Shown here piece after piece: positions 26,536 through 35,467 of a stretch of DNA of 64,000 nucleotides. Origin of the DNA: Hyphobacterium sp. SN044 (GTDB taxonomy: Bacteria; Pseudomonadota; Alphaproteobacteria; Caulobacterales; Maricaulaceae); contig NZ_JAKKUV010000003.1 in NCBI RefSeq assembly GCF_021864465.1, positions 62,001-126,000 on the forward strand, written 5' to 3'. The translations under genes were made by a program, and so were the position numbers. Position 1 is the first letter of the stretch; every line of letters begins with the position of its first letter. The notes beneath the pieces are model-generated. The model did no database searches, was not told the origin of the DNA, and worked only from the letters and a program-made list of their open reading frames with translations.

Positions 26536-27717
26536 TCAGATATCCCAGTCGGGCCGCTTGCCGTCCTCGTCCTCAAGCGCCTCGAACAAGGCGGTAACCT
26601 GTTCGCGCTCGCGCCGGGTCAGTTCCGGTCGCCAGATTTCCCAGAGCAGGATGACCCTTGTCTCGTTCGACCGGTTCCACGCCTCGTGGTTGATCGTGTC
26701 GTCGAACGCCCAGGCCTTGCCCATCTCCCATTTTCGCACCTCGTTGCCGACCCGGAACTCGCACCCCTCCGGCAGGATGACCGGCAGGTGGCAGATCAGC
26801 CGCGTATTTACCAGACCGCTATGCGGCGGGATGTGCATGCCCGGTTTCATCAGCGAGAAGAGGATTGACGGCGAGCGATGCCGGATCCGCGGGATCGGCG
26901 CGTCGGCAAGGGCCGCCATCGTCTTCGGGCAGCGGGCAACATTCTCCTCGATCGGCCGGCCATTCTTCCAGAGATAGAAGGCGCTCCAGGCCGGGTTGTT
27001 CAGAAGCTTGTGGACGTCGTTTTCCGGCCGGTCCTTCCGGCCCTCGATATAGGGGGTGAAGGCGGCGTCATCGCGCAGAACCTCGATCAGTTCCGCCCTG
27101 ATATCGTCGGTGGCGGCTTCGACCCGGTCCATCCAGGGAAAAAGCGACCGATCGTAGAACTGGATCTGCGGAAGTTCCGGGAAATTATAGACTTTCGGTT
27201 CCTGGTAATAGATCTGCCGCTTGCCGGTCAGGACGTCGAACGACCGGGAGAAACGGTCGCTCTCCTCACCGAATGTGACGCCTTTCGCGGCGAGCCGATC
27301 GGTCAGCTTGTCGGCGTACTCGCTGGCATACTGGCTGCATTTCAGGCGTGCGCGGGCGACGGCTTTCTCAAGGTCCGGGGGAAGCTGCGCCCCGTCCGGG
27401 ATCATCCGCAGCACGACGTTGTAGTGCGCGGCGGCGGCACGGTCGTTTCCGGCGAGCGCATAGTCGTCGGCCTTGAGGATCAGAAGCCGCGGATTATGCG
27501 GCTCGAGTTCGAGGCCCCTGGCAATGGCTTCGATCCGCGCCGTGCGGTCGTCGAGCGCGGTGGCTGCGAGGGCGACGCCATACCAGATGCTGGCGTCTTC
27601 ACCGCCTGCGGAAAGGATGGCGCGAAACCCGGCCAGTGCGCCTGCAGCGTCGCCGCTGTTGAGCGCGGCTCCGGCCTCTGCGGCACGTTGGCGAAAATCT
27701 ATCCCGCCTGGATTCAT
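26536..27717 (-). CDS. Aspartyl/asparaginyl beta-hydroxylase-type dioxygenase with N-terminal TPR region
   Basis: A 393-residue protein. The N-terminal third (about 8-110) is TPR-like and helical. The C-terminal part (about 215-375) is a 2-oxoglutarate/Fe(II) dioxygenase of the Asp_Arg_Hydrox family: HSGLVNTRLICHLP supplies the first metal His and substrate contacts, WAFDDTINHEAWN the second His, and RVILLWEIW the 2-oxoglutarate-binding Arg. In bacteria such enzymes hydroxylate lipid A acyl chains (LpxO-like) or peptides; the substrate here is unknown. A divergent promoter region with dusA lies upstream. Confidence 0.88.
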   Translation of the reverse strand: MNPGGIDFRQRAAEAGAALNSGDAAGALAGFRAILSAGGEDASIWYGVALAATALDDRTARIEAIARGLELEPHNPRLLILKADDYALAGNDRAAAAHYNVVLRMIPDGAQLPPDLEKAVARARLKCSQYASEYADKLTDRLAAKGVTFGEESDRFSRSFDVLTGKRQIYYQEPKVYNFPELPQIQFYDRSLFPWMDRVEAATDDIRAELIEVLRDDAAFTPYIEGRKDRPENDVHKLLNNPAWSAFYLWKNGRPIEENVARCPKTMAALADAPIPRIRHRSPSILFSLMKPGMHIPPHSGLVNTRLICHLPVILPEGCEFRVGNEVRKWEMGKAWAFDDTINHEAWNRSNETRVILLWEIWRPELTRREREQVTALFEALEDEDGKRPDWDI

Positions 27718-27824
27718 GATGCCTCCCCCTTGTCACCATGCAACCGGGCGAAGGGCGGCGCGTCAATGCGGCGGCGCGGCGCGGGCAGTCGCATTCGGAT
27801 CGACGAGGCGCTAAAGAGGCGGCG

Positions 27825-28811
27825 ATGACCGACCTCGACCGCAGATTTTCCGTCGCGCCGATGATGGACTGGACCGACCGGCATTGCCGGGCGTTTCACC
27901 GCGTCCTGACGCGGCGGGGCTTGCTCTATACCGAGATGGCGACCGCACCGGCGGTGGTGCGCGGCGATCATGCGCGCCTGTTGCGTTTCGACCCGGCGGA
28001 GCAGCCGGTCGCGCTGCAGCTTGGCGGTTCCGATCCGGCGGAGCTCGCAGAGGCGGCGAAGATCGGCGCGGCGATGGGCTATGCCGAGATCAATCTCAAT
28101 GTCGGTTGCCCTTCGGACCGGGTTCAGTCCGGACGGTTCGGCGCTTGCCTGATGCTCGAGCCGAAGCTGGTTGCCGACTGCGTCGGAGCGATGCTGGCTG
28201 CGGTCGACGTGCCGGTCACGGTCAAATGCCGGATTGGTGTCGATGACCAGGAGCCGGAAGAGAGTCTGTTCGGCTTCGTGGAGACGGTTGCCGCTGCCGG
28301 GTGCCGCAGCTTCACCGTCCATGCTCGCAAAGCCTGGCTCAAAGGACTGAGCCCGAAGGAAAACCGCGACATTCCCCCGCTGGACTACCCGCTCGTGCGG
28401 CAGCTGAAGATCGCGCATCCCGAACTCGAAATCATTCTCAATGGCGGGCTGGCGGACCTCGATCACGCGCTCGCGGAGATGACGGGGCTCGATGGCGTCA
28501 TGCTCGGCCGGGCCGCCTATCATACGCCCTTCGTTCTGTCGGAGGTCGACAGCCGTTTCTTCGGCGAGAGCGATCCGGTGACCAACCGCATCGAAGTTGT
28601 CGAGGCTTACCGGCCCTATATCGAACGCGCGCTGGGTGAGGGTACGCGTCTGCACGCCATCACCCGCCACATGCTGGGCTTGTTCCACGGCGAGCCGGGT
28701 GCGCGGCAATGGCGGCGCATCCTGTCTGAAAAGGCGAACCGCGACGGTGCGGGGCTCGAGGTCATTGATGAAGCGCTGGGCGCCGTCGATCGCGGGCAGG
28801 AAGCCGCGTGA
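27825..28811 (+). CDS. dusA: tRNA-dihydrouridine synthase A
   Basis: A 328-residue flavoenzyme that reduces uridines in the tRNA D-loop (U20/U20a for DusA). The start motif SVAPMMDWTDRHCR is diagnostic of the DusA subfamily. The FMN TIM barrel carries the catalytic Cys95 in NVGCPSDRVQSG and the KCRIG motif. The ATG at 27825 fits the family start; an in-frame ATG at 27738 would add 29 unrelated residues. It overlaps the GTG start of the TSUP gene by four bases. Confidence 0.95.
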   Translation: MTDLDRRFSVAPMMDWTDRHCRAFHRVLTRRGLLYTEMATAPAVVRGDHARLLRFDPAEQPVALQLGGSDPAELAEAAKIGAAMGYAEINLNVGCPSDRVQSGRFGACLMLEPKLVADCVGAMLAAVDVPVTVKCRIGVDDQEPEESLFGFVETVAAAGCRSFTVHARKAWLKGLSPKENRDIPPLDYPLVRQLKIAHPELEIILNGGLADLDHALAEMTGLDGVMLGRAAYHTPFVLSEVDSRFFGESDPVTNRIEVVEAYRPYIERALGEGTRLHAITRHMLGLFHGEPGARQWRRILSEKANRDGAGLEVIDEALGAVDRGQEAA

Positions 28812-29635
28812 GCCTCACGCCGGAACTTCTGTGGCTGGCCGCCGGTCTGGCGGCGACAGGCGCGTTTGCCGGCTTGATCGCCGGCCTGTTCGGGATTGGC
28901 GGCGGCGTCGTGATGGTCCCGGCGCTCTACTTCGCCTTCGGTCTTCTCGGCTATGACGACGGACCTCGCATGCAGGTCGCGGTCGGAACCTCGCTTGCCG
29001 TGATCGTCGCGACCTCGCTCAGATCCGTGACCTCCCATGCCAAGCGCGGTGCGGTGGACGGTCAGGTGCTGCGCACCTTCATCCCGTGGATCGTGGCCGG
29101 AGCGCTGATTGGCGGTTTTGTCGCCGATATCGTGCCCGGCCGGGCGTTGACCGCGCTGTTCGGCGTGACGGCCCTTTTGCTATCGGCGCAATTCTTCTTC
29201 GGGCGGCCGGACTGGAAGCTGGCAGACGATCTGCCGACCGGGCCTGCGCGCGCGGGGCTGGGCGGGCTGATCGGGCTTCTGTCGTCACTGATGGGGATTG
29301 GCGGGGGTGTGTTCGGCGTCACGATGATGACGCTGTGCGGCCGGTCGATCCACAAGGCCGTCGGTACGGCCGCCGGTTTCGGCGTCGCGATTGGCGTGCC
29401 GGGGGCGCTTGGCTTCATCCTGTGGGGCTGGAACGAGGCGGGGCGTCCGCCGCTGTCGCTCGGCTATGTGAACATGCTGGGTTTCGCCATCCTGGCGGCT
29501 TCGGCCTTCTTCCTCGCGCCGGTCGGCGCATCCCTGGCACACAAACTGCCGGCGGCGACGCTGAAACGGCTTTTCGCAATCGGTCTGACGGTGACCGCAA
29601 TATCGCTGATCCGGGAAGCGTGGGTGGGCGGCTAG
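28808..29635 (+). CDS. TSUP-family (TauE/SafE) membrane transporter
   Basis: A 275-residue polytopic inner-membrane protein with about eight helices in two homologous halves, each opening with a GxxxGxGGG motif (GLFGIGGGVVMVP and LMGIGGGVFGV). Family members export sulfite, sulfoacetate or other organosulfur anions. The GTG start overlaps dusA (GTGA). The stop codon shares a CTAG palindrome with the stop of the convergent gene. The substrate cannot be predicted and coupling to dusA is probably incidental. Confidence 0.9.
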   Translation: MSLTPELLWLAAGLAATGAFAGLIAGLFGIGGGVVMVPALYFAFGLLGYDDGPRMQVAVGTSLAVIVATSLRSVTSHAKRGAVDGQVLRTFIPWIVAGALIGGFVADIVPGRALTALFGVTALLLSAQFFFGRPDWKLADDLPTGPARAGLGGLIGLLSSLMGIGGGVFGVTMMTLCGRSIHKAVGTAAGFGVAIGVPGALGFILWGWNEAGRPPLSLGYVNMLGFAILAASAFFLAPVGASLAHKLPAATLKRLFAIGLTVTAISLIREAWVGG

Positions 29636-29895
29636 ACGCCGAACAGGTGCAGCACGAAAGCACCTGCGCCGATCAGGGCCACCCAGATTGCGATGTATCC
29701 GATCGTCTGGCCGATATTGCGCCGGATGATGTCCAGATTGGCGGTCAGCAGGAAGGCCAGTAGCAAGACGAGGTAGAAGGCGCGTTCCGGTGGAACGTGT
29801 CCGGGCAGGATGTCCCGGCTTGCCGGGACCAGAATGATGACGATCAGGGCGGTGAGGGCGCCGGCCGCCGCGATCAGCAGATAGGATCGCATCAT
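29632..29895 (-). CDS. Small membrane protein resembling the anchor of TIGR02281-type aspartic proteases
   Basis: An 87-residue protein with about three hydrophobic segments (residues 5-23, 38-55, 65-84). The stretch YLVLLLAFLLTANLD...RRNIGQTIGYIAIW resembles the N-terminal membrane portion of the alphaproteobacterial clan AA aspartic proteases that usually follow a DUF1289 gene, as here. The retropepsin domain (DTGA motif) is absent: translation stops at the CTAG shared with the TSUP gene. It may be a stand-alone anchor or a truncated remnant. The start overlaps the end of the DUF1289 gene. Confidence 0.6.
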   Translation of the reverse strand: MMRSYLLIAAAGALTALIVIILVPASRDILPGHVPPERAFYLVLLLAFLLTANLDIIRRNIGQTIGYIAIWVALIGAGAFVLHLFGV

Positions 29896-30074
29896 TTCCT
29901 CTCCTTTGCCGCCCGATAGGCATCGCGCCTTGCCGGCAAGGCTTCGCCGATCGCCGCGCGTTCATCATCGCTATAGCGCGTCCAGCGCGCCAGTTCTTCC
30001 ATGGTACGGAAACAACCGACGCAAATCTGGCGTTCGGGGTCGACGAAGCAGACCTGGATGCAAGGGCTCCACAT
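29892..30074 (-). CDS. DUF1289 small cysteine-rich protein
   Basis: A 60-residue protein with the DUF1289 pattern: SPCIQVCFVDPERQICVGCFRT (four Cys) followed by a Trp-containing helix (ELARWTRYSDDERAAI). The cysteines probably bind a metal or Fe-S cluster; function unknown. The ATG at 30074 is chosen because the conserved domain starts immediately after it; longer starts run into the upstream gene. It begins four bases after the acyltransferase stop, so the minus-strand genes here likely form one transcript. Confidence 0.85.
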   Translation of the reverse strand: MWSPCIQVCFVDPERQICVGCFRTMEELARWTRYSDDERAAIGEALPARRDAYRAAKERK

Positions 30075-30078
30075 CGCT

Positions 30079-30801
30079 TCAGTCTCCGCGCTGCGGGAAG
30101 AATCGCGAGCGCAGCCAGCCGAAGGTCGAGTTGCCGCGTAGCGCGTCACGATAAGCGCTGTCCATGAAACGGGTGATGTTGCGGACCTCGCCCAGCTGGT
30201 CGAGGCGGGTGCGCATGGGCGTTTCAGGATCGAGCATCTTCACGACCTTCGCGGGCGAACCGGCCACGACGGCATAGGCTGGCACATCCTTCGTAACCAC
30301 GGCGCGCGCTCCGATCACCGCATGATCGCCGATCTTGACGCCCTTGCCGACAAACGCCCCGTCACCGATCCAGACATTGTCGCCGATCGTGACCGGGCGG
30401 CCTTCGGGCGCCGGGTCGATCCGGTCGTAAAGGCCATGCCAGTCGCAATCGGTAACCGTCGCGTTCGCGGCGAACATGCAGGCGTGACCAATCGTGACGC
30501 GTTTGGCAGCAAGGATGCGCGTCCCGCCGGAGAAGAGACACGCGTCACCGATTTTGATCGCGGCGTCGCGATCATGCGGAGCCCAGACGGTGAAGCGGAC
30601 GACCGAATCCTTCGACGCGATGACGTGCAAAGACGTCCCGACCGAAATGTTCGGACCGAAGACTTCGACATGCCAGGGCCGCACGATCTTTGCGGCCGGG
30701 CCGATGCGCTCGAAATGCGGATGCAGGAAATGCCGCGCCCACGCATTCTCGTAGCGTTCCCAAGCCTGATGCATCCAATAGGGGCGATGATCTCTTCGCA
30801 T
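30079..30801 (-). CDS. Hexapeptide-repeat (left-handed beta-helix) acyltransferase
   Basis: A 240-residue protein whose central part (about 55-185) is built of hexapeptide repeats (for example VTIGDNVWIGDGAFVGKGVKIG split over turns), ending in VVAGSPAKVVK, the usual C-cap of maltose/galactoside/WcaF-type O-acetyltransferases. The likely reaction is acetyl transfer from acetyl-CoA to a sugar or lipid-linked sugar. The N-terminal 50 residues (Trp/His-rich) and C-terminal helix are not typical and may set specificity. No polysaccharide cluster is nearby, so the substrate is open. Confidence 0.82.
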   Translation of the reverse strand: MRRDHRPYWMHQAWERYENAWARHFLHPHFERIGPAAKIVRPWHVEVFGPNISVGTSLHVIASKDSVVRFTVWAPHDRDAAIKIGDACLFSGGTRILAAKRVTIGHACMFAANATVTDCDWHGLYDRIDPAPEGRPVTIGDNVWIGDGAFVGKGVKIGDHAVIGARAVVTKDVPAYAVVAGSPAKVVKMLDPETPMRTRLDQLGEVRNITRFMDSAYRDALRGNSTFGWLRSRFFPQRGD

Positions 30802-30829
30802 TCGTCCTCTCCCGCGCTAGACGGGTAGC

Positions 30830-31084
30830 ATGAGCCCCGAAACCATCGAAGCCTCCATCCTTCGCCTGACCGAAAAGCGCGGTCCGAGCAAGTCGATCTG
30901 CCCGTCCGAAGTCGCCAAGGACATCGAACCGGACAACTGGAACCGGCATATGCGCGCGGTGCGCGCCGCGTCGGTCGGTCTGGCGCGGGCGGGCCGCATC
31001 GTGATCCTGCGCAAGGGCAAGCCCGTCGATCCGGACGACTTCCGCGGCGTCTACCGGCTGGCCGCGCCGCCCGCGGACGAATGA
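30830..31084 (+). CDS. DUF3253 winged-helix-like small protein
   Basis: An 84-residue basic protein of the DUF3253 family: SILRLTEKRGPSKSICPSEVAK followed by WNRHMRAVRAASVGLARAGRIVILRKGKPVDP. The fold is predicted to be winged-helix-like, but a DNA-binding role is not shown. It overlaps the uracil-DNA-glycosylase-family gene by four bases (ATGA), suggesting joint expression. Divergent from the acyltransferase gene with only 28 bases between starts. Confidence 0.8.
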   Translation: MSPETIEASILRLTEKRGPSKSICPSEVAKDIEPDNWNRHMRAVRAASVGLARAGRIVILRKGKPVDPDDFRGVYRLAAPPADE

Positions 31085-31674
31085 CGGAAAAGCCCGACTC
31101 GCTCGAAGACCTCCTTGCCCGCATTCGCGCATGCCGGATATGCGCCGACCGGCTCGAACCGCGCCCGGTCGTGCGTGGTGCTGCAAGTGCGAAGGTGCGG
31201 ATCGTCGGCCAGGCGCCGGGCACGCGGGTTCATGCCTCCGGTATGCCGTTCACCGATCCCTCGGGCGACCGGCTCCGCGACTGGCTCGGCATCGACGCCG
31301 AGACATTCTACGACGAGCGCCGGATCGCGATCACGCCGATGGGTTTCTGCTTTCCCGGCCTCGACGCCAAAGGGGGTGACAAGCCGCCTGACAGGCGGTG
31401 CGCGCCCCTCTGGCAAGGCGAACTCGACGAACAGCTTGACGGTGTCGAACTGACGCTTCTGGTCGGCCGGCATGCGCAGCAATTCCATCTCGGGAAACGG
31501 GCGAAATCGACTCTGACCGAGACGGTGCGGAACTGGGGAGAATACACGCCCGACTTCATTCCCCTGCCGCACCCGTCATGGCGCAACAATACGTGGCTGA
31601 AAAAGCATCCCTGGTTCGAAACCGAGGTACTTTCAATGCTGCGCCGCCGCATGAAAAAACTGCTCCAATCCTGA
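31081..31674 (+). CDS. Uracil-DNA glycosylase family protein
   Basis: A 197-residue protein of the UDG superfamily: motif I region VRIVGQAPGTRVHASG (GQAPG loop), a central ITPMGFCFPG, and motif II PLPHPSWRN near residue 161. Four Cys (CRIC near the start, GFCF, DRRC) could ligate an Fe-S cluster as in family 4/5 enzymes, though spacing is not classic. The family excises uracil or other deaminated bases from DNA, but many members of this subgroup are uncharacterised. Overlaps the DUF3253 gene. Confidence 0.82.
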   Translation: MTEKPDSLEDLLARIRACRICADRLEPRPVVRGAASAKVRIVGQAPGTRVHASGMPFTDPSGDRLRDWLGIDAETFYDERRIAITPMGFCFPGLDAKGGDKPPDRRCAPLWQGELDEQLDGVELTLLVGRHAQQFHLGKRAKSTLTETVRNWGEYTPDFIPLPHPSWRNNTWLKKHPWFETEVLSMLRRRMKKLLQS

Positions 31675-31781
31675 GCGCCGCGTTCTTGTGCAAACGGTTT
31701 TCAGCGGCTATCCCCGCGCCGCAATTGCCGACCGCCGGTCCGGCGGAAGGCTCCTCCCGCGTCCCATCCAAGGATCGCCAC

Positions 31782-32843
31782 ATGAGCGTTTTTGAACACC
31801 CGTCCTTCGACAATCACGAGAAGGTCCTCTTCGCCACCGACGAGAAGACCGGCCTGAAGGCCATCATCGGCGTGCACTCCACCGTGCGCGGCCCGGCCGT
31901 GGGTGGTTGCCGCATGTGGCGCTATGAGGACTCGGCTGCGGCGCTCAACGACGTGCTGCGCCTGTCGCAGGGCATGAGCTACAAGAACGTGATGGCCGAC
32001 CTGCCGATCGGTGGCGGCAAGAGCGTGATCATGAAGCCGGACGGCGATTTCAACCGCGAGGAACTCTTCCTGGCCTTCGGCCGTGCGATCGAGGCTCTCA
32101 ACGGCAACTACATCACCGCCGAGGATGTCGGCGTCAGCCCGGCTGACATGCTGACCGTCCGCAAGGAAACGAAGTGGGTGACCGGCCTGCCGGAAGGCAA
32201 GGCCGCTTCGGGCGACCCCTCGCCGGTGACCGCCGAAGGCGTGTTCCGCGGCATCCGCGCCTGCGTGAAGCGGGCGGGCATGAGCGATCTCAACGGCGTT
32301 CGCGTCGCCGTCCAGGGCGCTTGCGGCCATGTTGGCCAGTACCTGATCGGCCATCTGGCAAAGGCCGGTGCCGAACTGGTCATCACCGACATCAACGAGG
32401 CGGTGCTGAAGGAAGTCGCGGAAAAGTACGGCGCGACGGTCGTCGACAAGGACGCGATCTACGATCAGGACGTCGACGTGTTTGCCCCGTGCGCGCTGGG
32501 CGCGATCATCAATCCGGAAACGATCGACCGCCTGAAGGTGAAGATCGTTGCCGGTGCGGCCAACAACCAGCTCGCGACGCGCGACATGGGCGGCCAGCTG
32601 CAACAGCGCGGCATCCTTTATGCGCCGGATTACGTCATCAATGCCGGCGGCATCATCAACGTGATGGGCGAGATCCAGGGCGATTTCGATCCGGCGTGGG
32701 TTCAGGGCAAGCTCGACGGTCTGGAAAAGACGCTGGGCGAGATTCTCGACCGTGCCGAATCCGAAGGCCGTCCGTCGAACGTCATCGCGGACGAGATGGC
32801 GCGCGCCCGGATCGAAGAGGCGCGGGTGAAGGAGGCCGCCTGA
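31782..32843 (+). CDS. Leucine/valine/phenylalanine dehydrogenase (Glu/Leu/Phe/Val dehydrogenase family)
   Basis: A 353-residue NAD-dependent amino acid dehydrogenase that interconverts branched-chain or aromatic amino acids with their 2-oxo acids. Visible features: GGCRMW (about 41-46), substrate-binding Lys68 (SYKN) and catalytic Lys80 (GGGK), and the Rossmann motif VQGACGHVGQYL. Length is right for leucine dehydrogenase (about 350-365). The ATG at 31782 follows AAGGATCGCC. The 107 bases upstream contain no clear feature. Leu versus Phe specificity cannot be settled by eye. Confidence 0.88.
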   Translation: MSVFEHPSFDNHEKVLFATDEKTGLKAIIGVHSTVRGPAVGGCRMWRYEDSAAALNDVLRLSQGMSYKNVMADLPIGGGKSVIMKPDGDFNREELFLAFGRAIEALNGNYITAEDVGVSPADMLTVRKETKWVTGLPEGKAASGDPSPVTAEGVFRGIRACVKRAGMSDLNGVRVAVQGACGHVGQYLIGHLAKAGAELVITDINEAVLKEVAEKYGATVVDKDAIYDQDVDVFAPCALGAIINPETIDRLKVKIVAGAANNQLATRDMGGQLQQRGILYAPDYVINAGGIINVMGEIQGDFDPAWVQGKLDGLEKTLGEILDRAESEGRPSNVIADEMARARIEEARVKEAA

Positions 32844-32846
32844 CCG

Positions 32847-33872
32847 TCAGTCCCTGACGATCACGACTTCCGAAGGGCTGGCCGAAAGGCCGGCCCTTTC
32901 GCTTTCCTGAAGCCGGGCCGGAGATACGCTCGCGCGCCATTCGCTGCCATCGGGCGCGATGGCGACCAGATCCACCAAGCCGCTGCGGAAGGTCCGCCTG
33001 ACCGTGGTGAAGGGGCCATCGTCCTCGACCTGCAAGTTTTCCGGACGAACGATCAGGTGGGCGGTTTCCCCGTCCTGAAATTGCGGAGCTTCGAAGGTAC
33101 CGACCGGCGTTTCGATCCGTCCGGCCTTCGCCGCTCCGCTCCAGACATTCGCCGCGCCAAGTAGAAGCGCGGCGGCGCGCGTTCCCGGCGCGGCATAGAG
33201 CGTTTCAGGCGTGCCTGATTGCAGAATGTGGCCGTCCTGCATCAGCGCGATGGTTGCGGCCATCTCCATGGCCTCCTCGGCATCATGCGTGACGAGCAGG
33301 GCCGAAATGCGCGATGCGGCGAGCAATTGCGTGGTGCGGTGACGTAGATCCGCGCGCAGGGCCCGGTCGAGGCTGGAGAAGGGTTCGTCGAGAAGCACAA
33401 GCTTGGGTTTGGGCGCAAGCGCGCGGGCAAGCGCGATGCGCTGCTGCTCTCCACCGGACAATTCGTGCGGATAGGCGTTCGCGCGGTGCGCCAGTCCGAC
33501 CCGGTCGAGCCAGATCATGGCCTCTTCGCGTCGTGCGTCGCGGGGACGTTGGGTCAGGCCGAAGGCCACATTCTTCAGCGCCGTCATGTGCGGGAAGAGC
33601 GCACCGTCCTGAAAGACGAGACCAAAGCCGCGACGGTTCGCGGGAACCCATGCGCCTGGACCATCAAGCTGTGCGGCGGGCGTCGTGATTTCTCCGCCAT
33701 CAAGGCGCTCGAGGCCTGCGATCGCGCGTAGCAAAGTGGTCTTGCCACTGCCGGAGGGGCCAAGCAGGGCGACCACGCCGCCTTCCGGCAGATCGAGGTC
33801 GATCCCGCGAAGAATCTCGCGCTGGCCGCGCAGGAAGCGGGCATTCCGCACGGTGAGGAGCGGGGCCGTCAT
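32847..33872 (-). CDS. Ferric-iron ABC transporter ATPase (FbpC-like)
   Basis: A 341-residue ABC ATPase: Walker A GPSGSGKTT (about residues 36-44), signature LSGGEQQR, Walker B LVLLDEPFSSLD, H-loop VTHDAEEA, and a C-terminal TOBE-like domain (about 240-340). This architecture is that of FbpC/PotA-type importers. It overlaps the permease gene (ATG within its stop), forming the third gene of a three-gene importer. A long open frame continues upstream to 35174 but is the shadow of the permease; the ATG at 33872 starts exactly at the domain. Confidence 0.92.
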   Translation of the reverse strand: MTAPLLTVRNARFLRGQREILRGIDLDLPEGGVVALLGPSGSGKTTLLRAIAGLERLDGGEITTPAAQLDGPGAWVPANRRGFGLVFQDGALFPHMTALKNVAFGLTQRPRDARREEAMIWLDRVGLAHRANAYPHELSGGEQQRIALARALAPKPKLVLLDEPFSSLDRALRADLRHRTTQLLAASRISALLVTHDAEEAMEMAATIALMQDGHILQSGTPETLYAAPGTRAAALLLGAANVWSGAAKAGRIETPVGTFEAPQFQDGETAHLIVRPENLQVEDDGPFTTVRRTFRSGLVDLVAIAPDGSEWRASVSPARLQESERAGLSASPSEVVIVRD

Positions 33873-35467
33873 CGCAGTTCGATACGTCGGGGCGCGACGG
33901 CCTGACGCGCTACGACCGCCATGGCGGGCAGGGCGAGCGCGACAAGCACAAGCGCCGGCAGGGCGCTTTGCCCCAGGCGTTCGTCTGACGCGTAATTGTG
34001 GGCCACGACCGCGAGGGTGTCGAAATTGAAGGGGCGCAGGATCATCGTGGCCGGAAGTTCCTTCAGGACTTCGACAAAGACAATCAGCGCGGCTGCTAGA
34101 ATACCGCCGGAGGCGAGCGGCCAGTGCACCTGCCAGAAGCGGCGCACCGGTCCCGCACCGGCGAGCCGCGATGCCTCGTCGAGTGACGGCGGGATGCGTG
34201 CCAGCGCGGTCTCGCAGGGACCGATTGCCGCAGCAGCGAAGCGCGTCAGATAAGCGAAAACGAGCGCCAGCACGGTTCCGGTCAGCAAGATCGGGAAAAG
34301 GCCGCCCGCCGCGCGATCGAGCCCGCTCTGCACCACGCCAAGCACGGCGAGAACGCCAACCGCCGCGACGGCTCCCGGGGCGGCGTAGCCCAGCATCGCT
34401 GTGCGGACCGGTATCGAGGCGAGCCGTCCGCCCGAGCGCAGCGCGTAGGCGCTCGCGAGACCGAAAAGCGCGGCGAGCCCGGCCGTTGCCGCGGCGAGCG
34501 AGATCGAATTGAGCGACGAGTTCAGAATGTTCCGTGCCGGTTCGGCGTGCCAGGCATGCCAGACAAGCCGCGCCAAAGGCGCAACAAGCGCCAGCACGAT
34601 GGGCGAAAGACAGGCCAGTATCGCGAGCGCGCTGCCGACCGGCCCAAGCGTTGTTCTGACCGGCATGTTGCGCTGCCCTGCCGAGCGCGCACGGGACCGT
34701 CCCGCCCGTTCGAGTGTGGTCAGGAGGAGGGCGATGCCGACAATCATGACGGCCAGGCGCGCGGCGTCGGCGAGCGATCCTGCGCCCGACCAGGCGCGCA
34801 GCACGCCGACAGTCAGGGTCGGGGCGCCGAGATGGATGACCGCGCCATAGTCGGCGAGCGCTTCCATCGCGACGAGGGCCAGACCGGCGGCGATGGCCGG
34901 CCGCGCAGCGGGCAGCGCCACGGTCAGGATCGCCGAAGCGTGCGAGCGGCCGAGCGCCAGCGCGGCCTCCTCCAGATGCGGCGGCTGCCGCAGGAAGGCG
35001 TCCCGGGTCAGCAGGTAGACGTAGGGGTAGAGCGTGACCGCGAAGATCAGGCCGGTGCCCCACCATCCCCGCACCGTCGGCAAGCCTCCGAGCGGTCCAG
35101 CGGCGAGTGTGAGGTCCAGCCAGCCATAGGCGGCGATATAGGCCGGCATGGCGAGGGGTAGCGCCAGGGCCCATTCGAACACGCCCCGCCCCGGAAAGCT
35201 CGTGCGCGCGATCAGCCAGCCCAGGCCGGTCCCGATCAGGGCGGCCCCCGAGGCCGCGGTGATGAGCACCAGAGCCGTGTTGACGGCGTAGTCCGGAAGG
35301 CGGGTCGATGCGAGATGCTGCAGATAGCCGTCCGCGCCGGTGCCCGTGATGGCAAGCACGACAACGGCCAGCAGCGGAAGTGTTGCCACTCCCGCTGCCA
35401 CGACAGCCAGAATTACCGGGAATGGCGGCAGAGACAGGCTCCGCCGCCTCGTGCCGATCAGGGCCAT
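33869..35467 (-). CDS. Ferric-iron ABC transporter permease (FbpB-like, fused double domain)
   Basis: A 532-residue inner-membrane permease with about 12 helices in two homologous halves, each with an EAA loop (EEAALALGRSHASAILTVALP and DEASRLAGAGPVRRFWQVHWP, given here as the family signature that docks onto the ATPase). Such duplicated permeases are typical of FbpB/SfuB iron importers. It overlaps the substrate-binding protein gene at its 5' end (ten bases) and the ATPase at its 3' end. Confidence 0.92.
   Translation of the reverse strand: MALIGTRRRSLSLPPFPVILAVVAAGVATLPLLAVVVLAITGTGADGYLQHLASTRLPDYAVNTALVLITAASGAALIGTGLGWLIARTSFPGRGVFEWALALPLAMPAYIAAYGWLDLTLAAGPLGGLPTVRGWWGTGLIFAVTLYPYVYLLTRDAFLRQPPHLEEAALALGRSHASAILTVALPAARPAIAAGLALVAMEALADYGAVIHLGAPTLTVGVLRAWSGAGSLADAARLAVMIVGIALLLTTLERAGRSRARSAGQRNMPVRTTLGPVGSALAILACLSPIVLALVAPLARLVWHAWHAEPARNILNSSLNSISLAAATAGLAALFGLASAYALRSGGRLASIPVRTAMLGYAAPGAVAAVGVLAVLGVVQSGLDRAAGGLFPILLTGTVLALVFAYLTRFAAAAIGPCETALARIPPSLDEASRLAGAGPVRRFWQVHWPLASGGILAAALIVFVEVLKELPATMILRPFNFDTLAVVAHNYASDERLGQSALPALVLVALALPAMAVVARQAVAPRRIELR

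Noticed and set aside
33875-35174. Long 5' extension of the iron-transporter ATPase frame
   Set aside because: The extension runs through the permease gene in another frame. The ABC domain begins at the ATG at 33872, which overlaps the permease stop in normal operon fashion.
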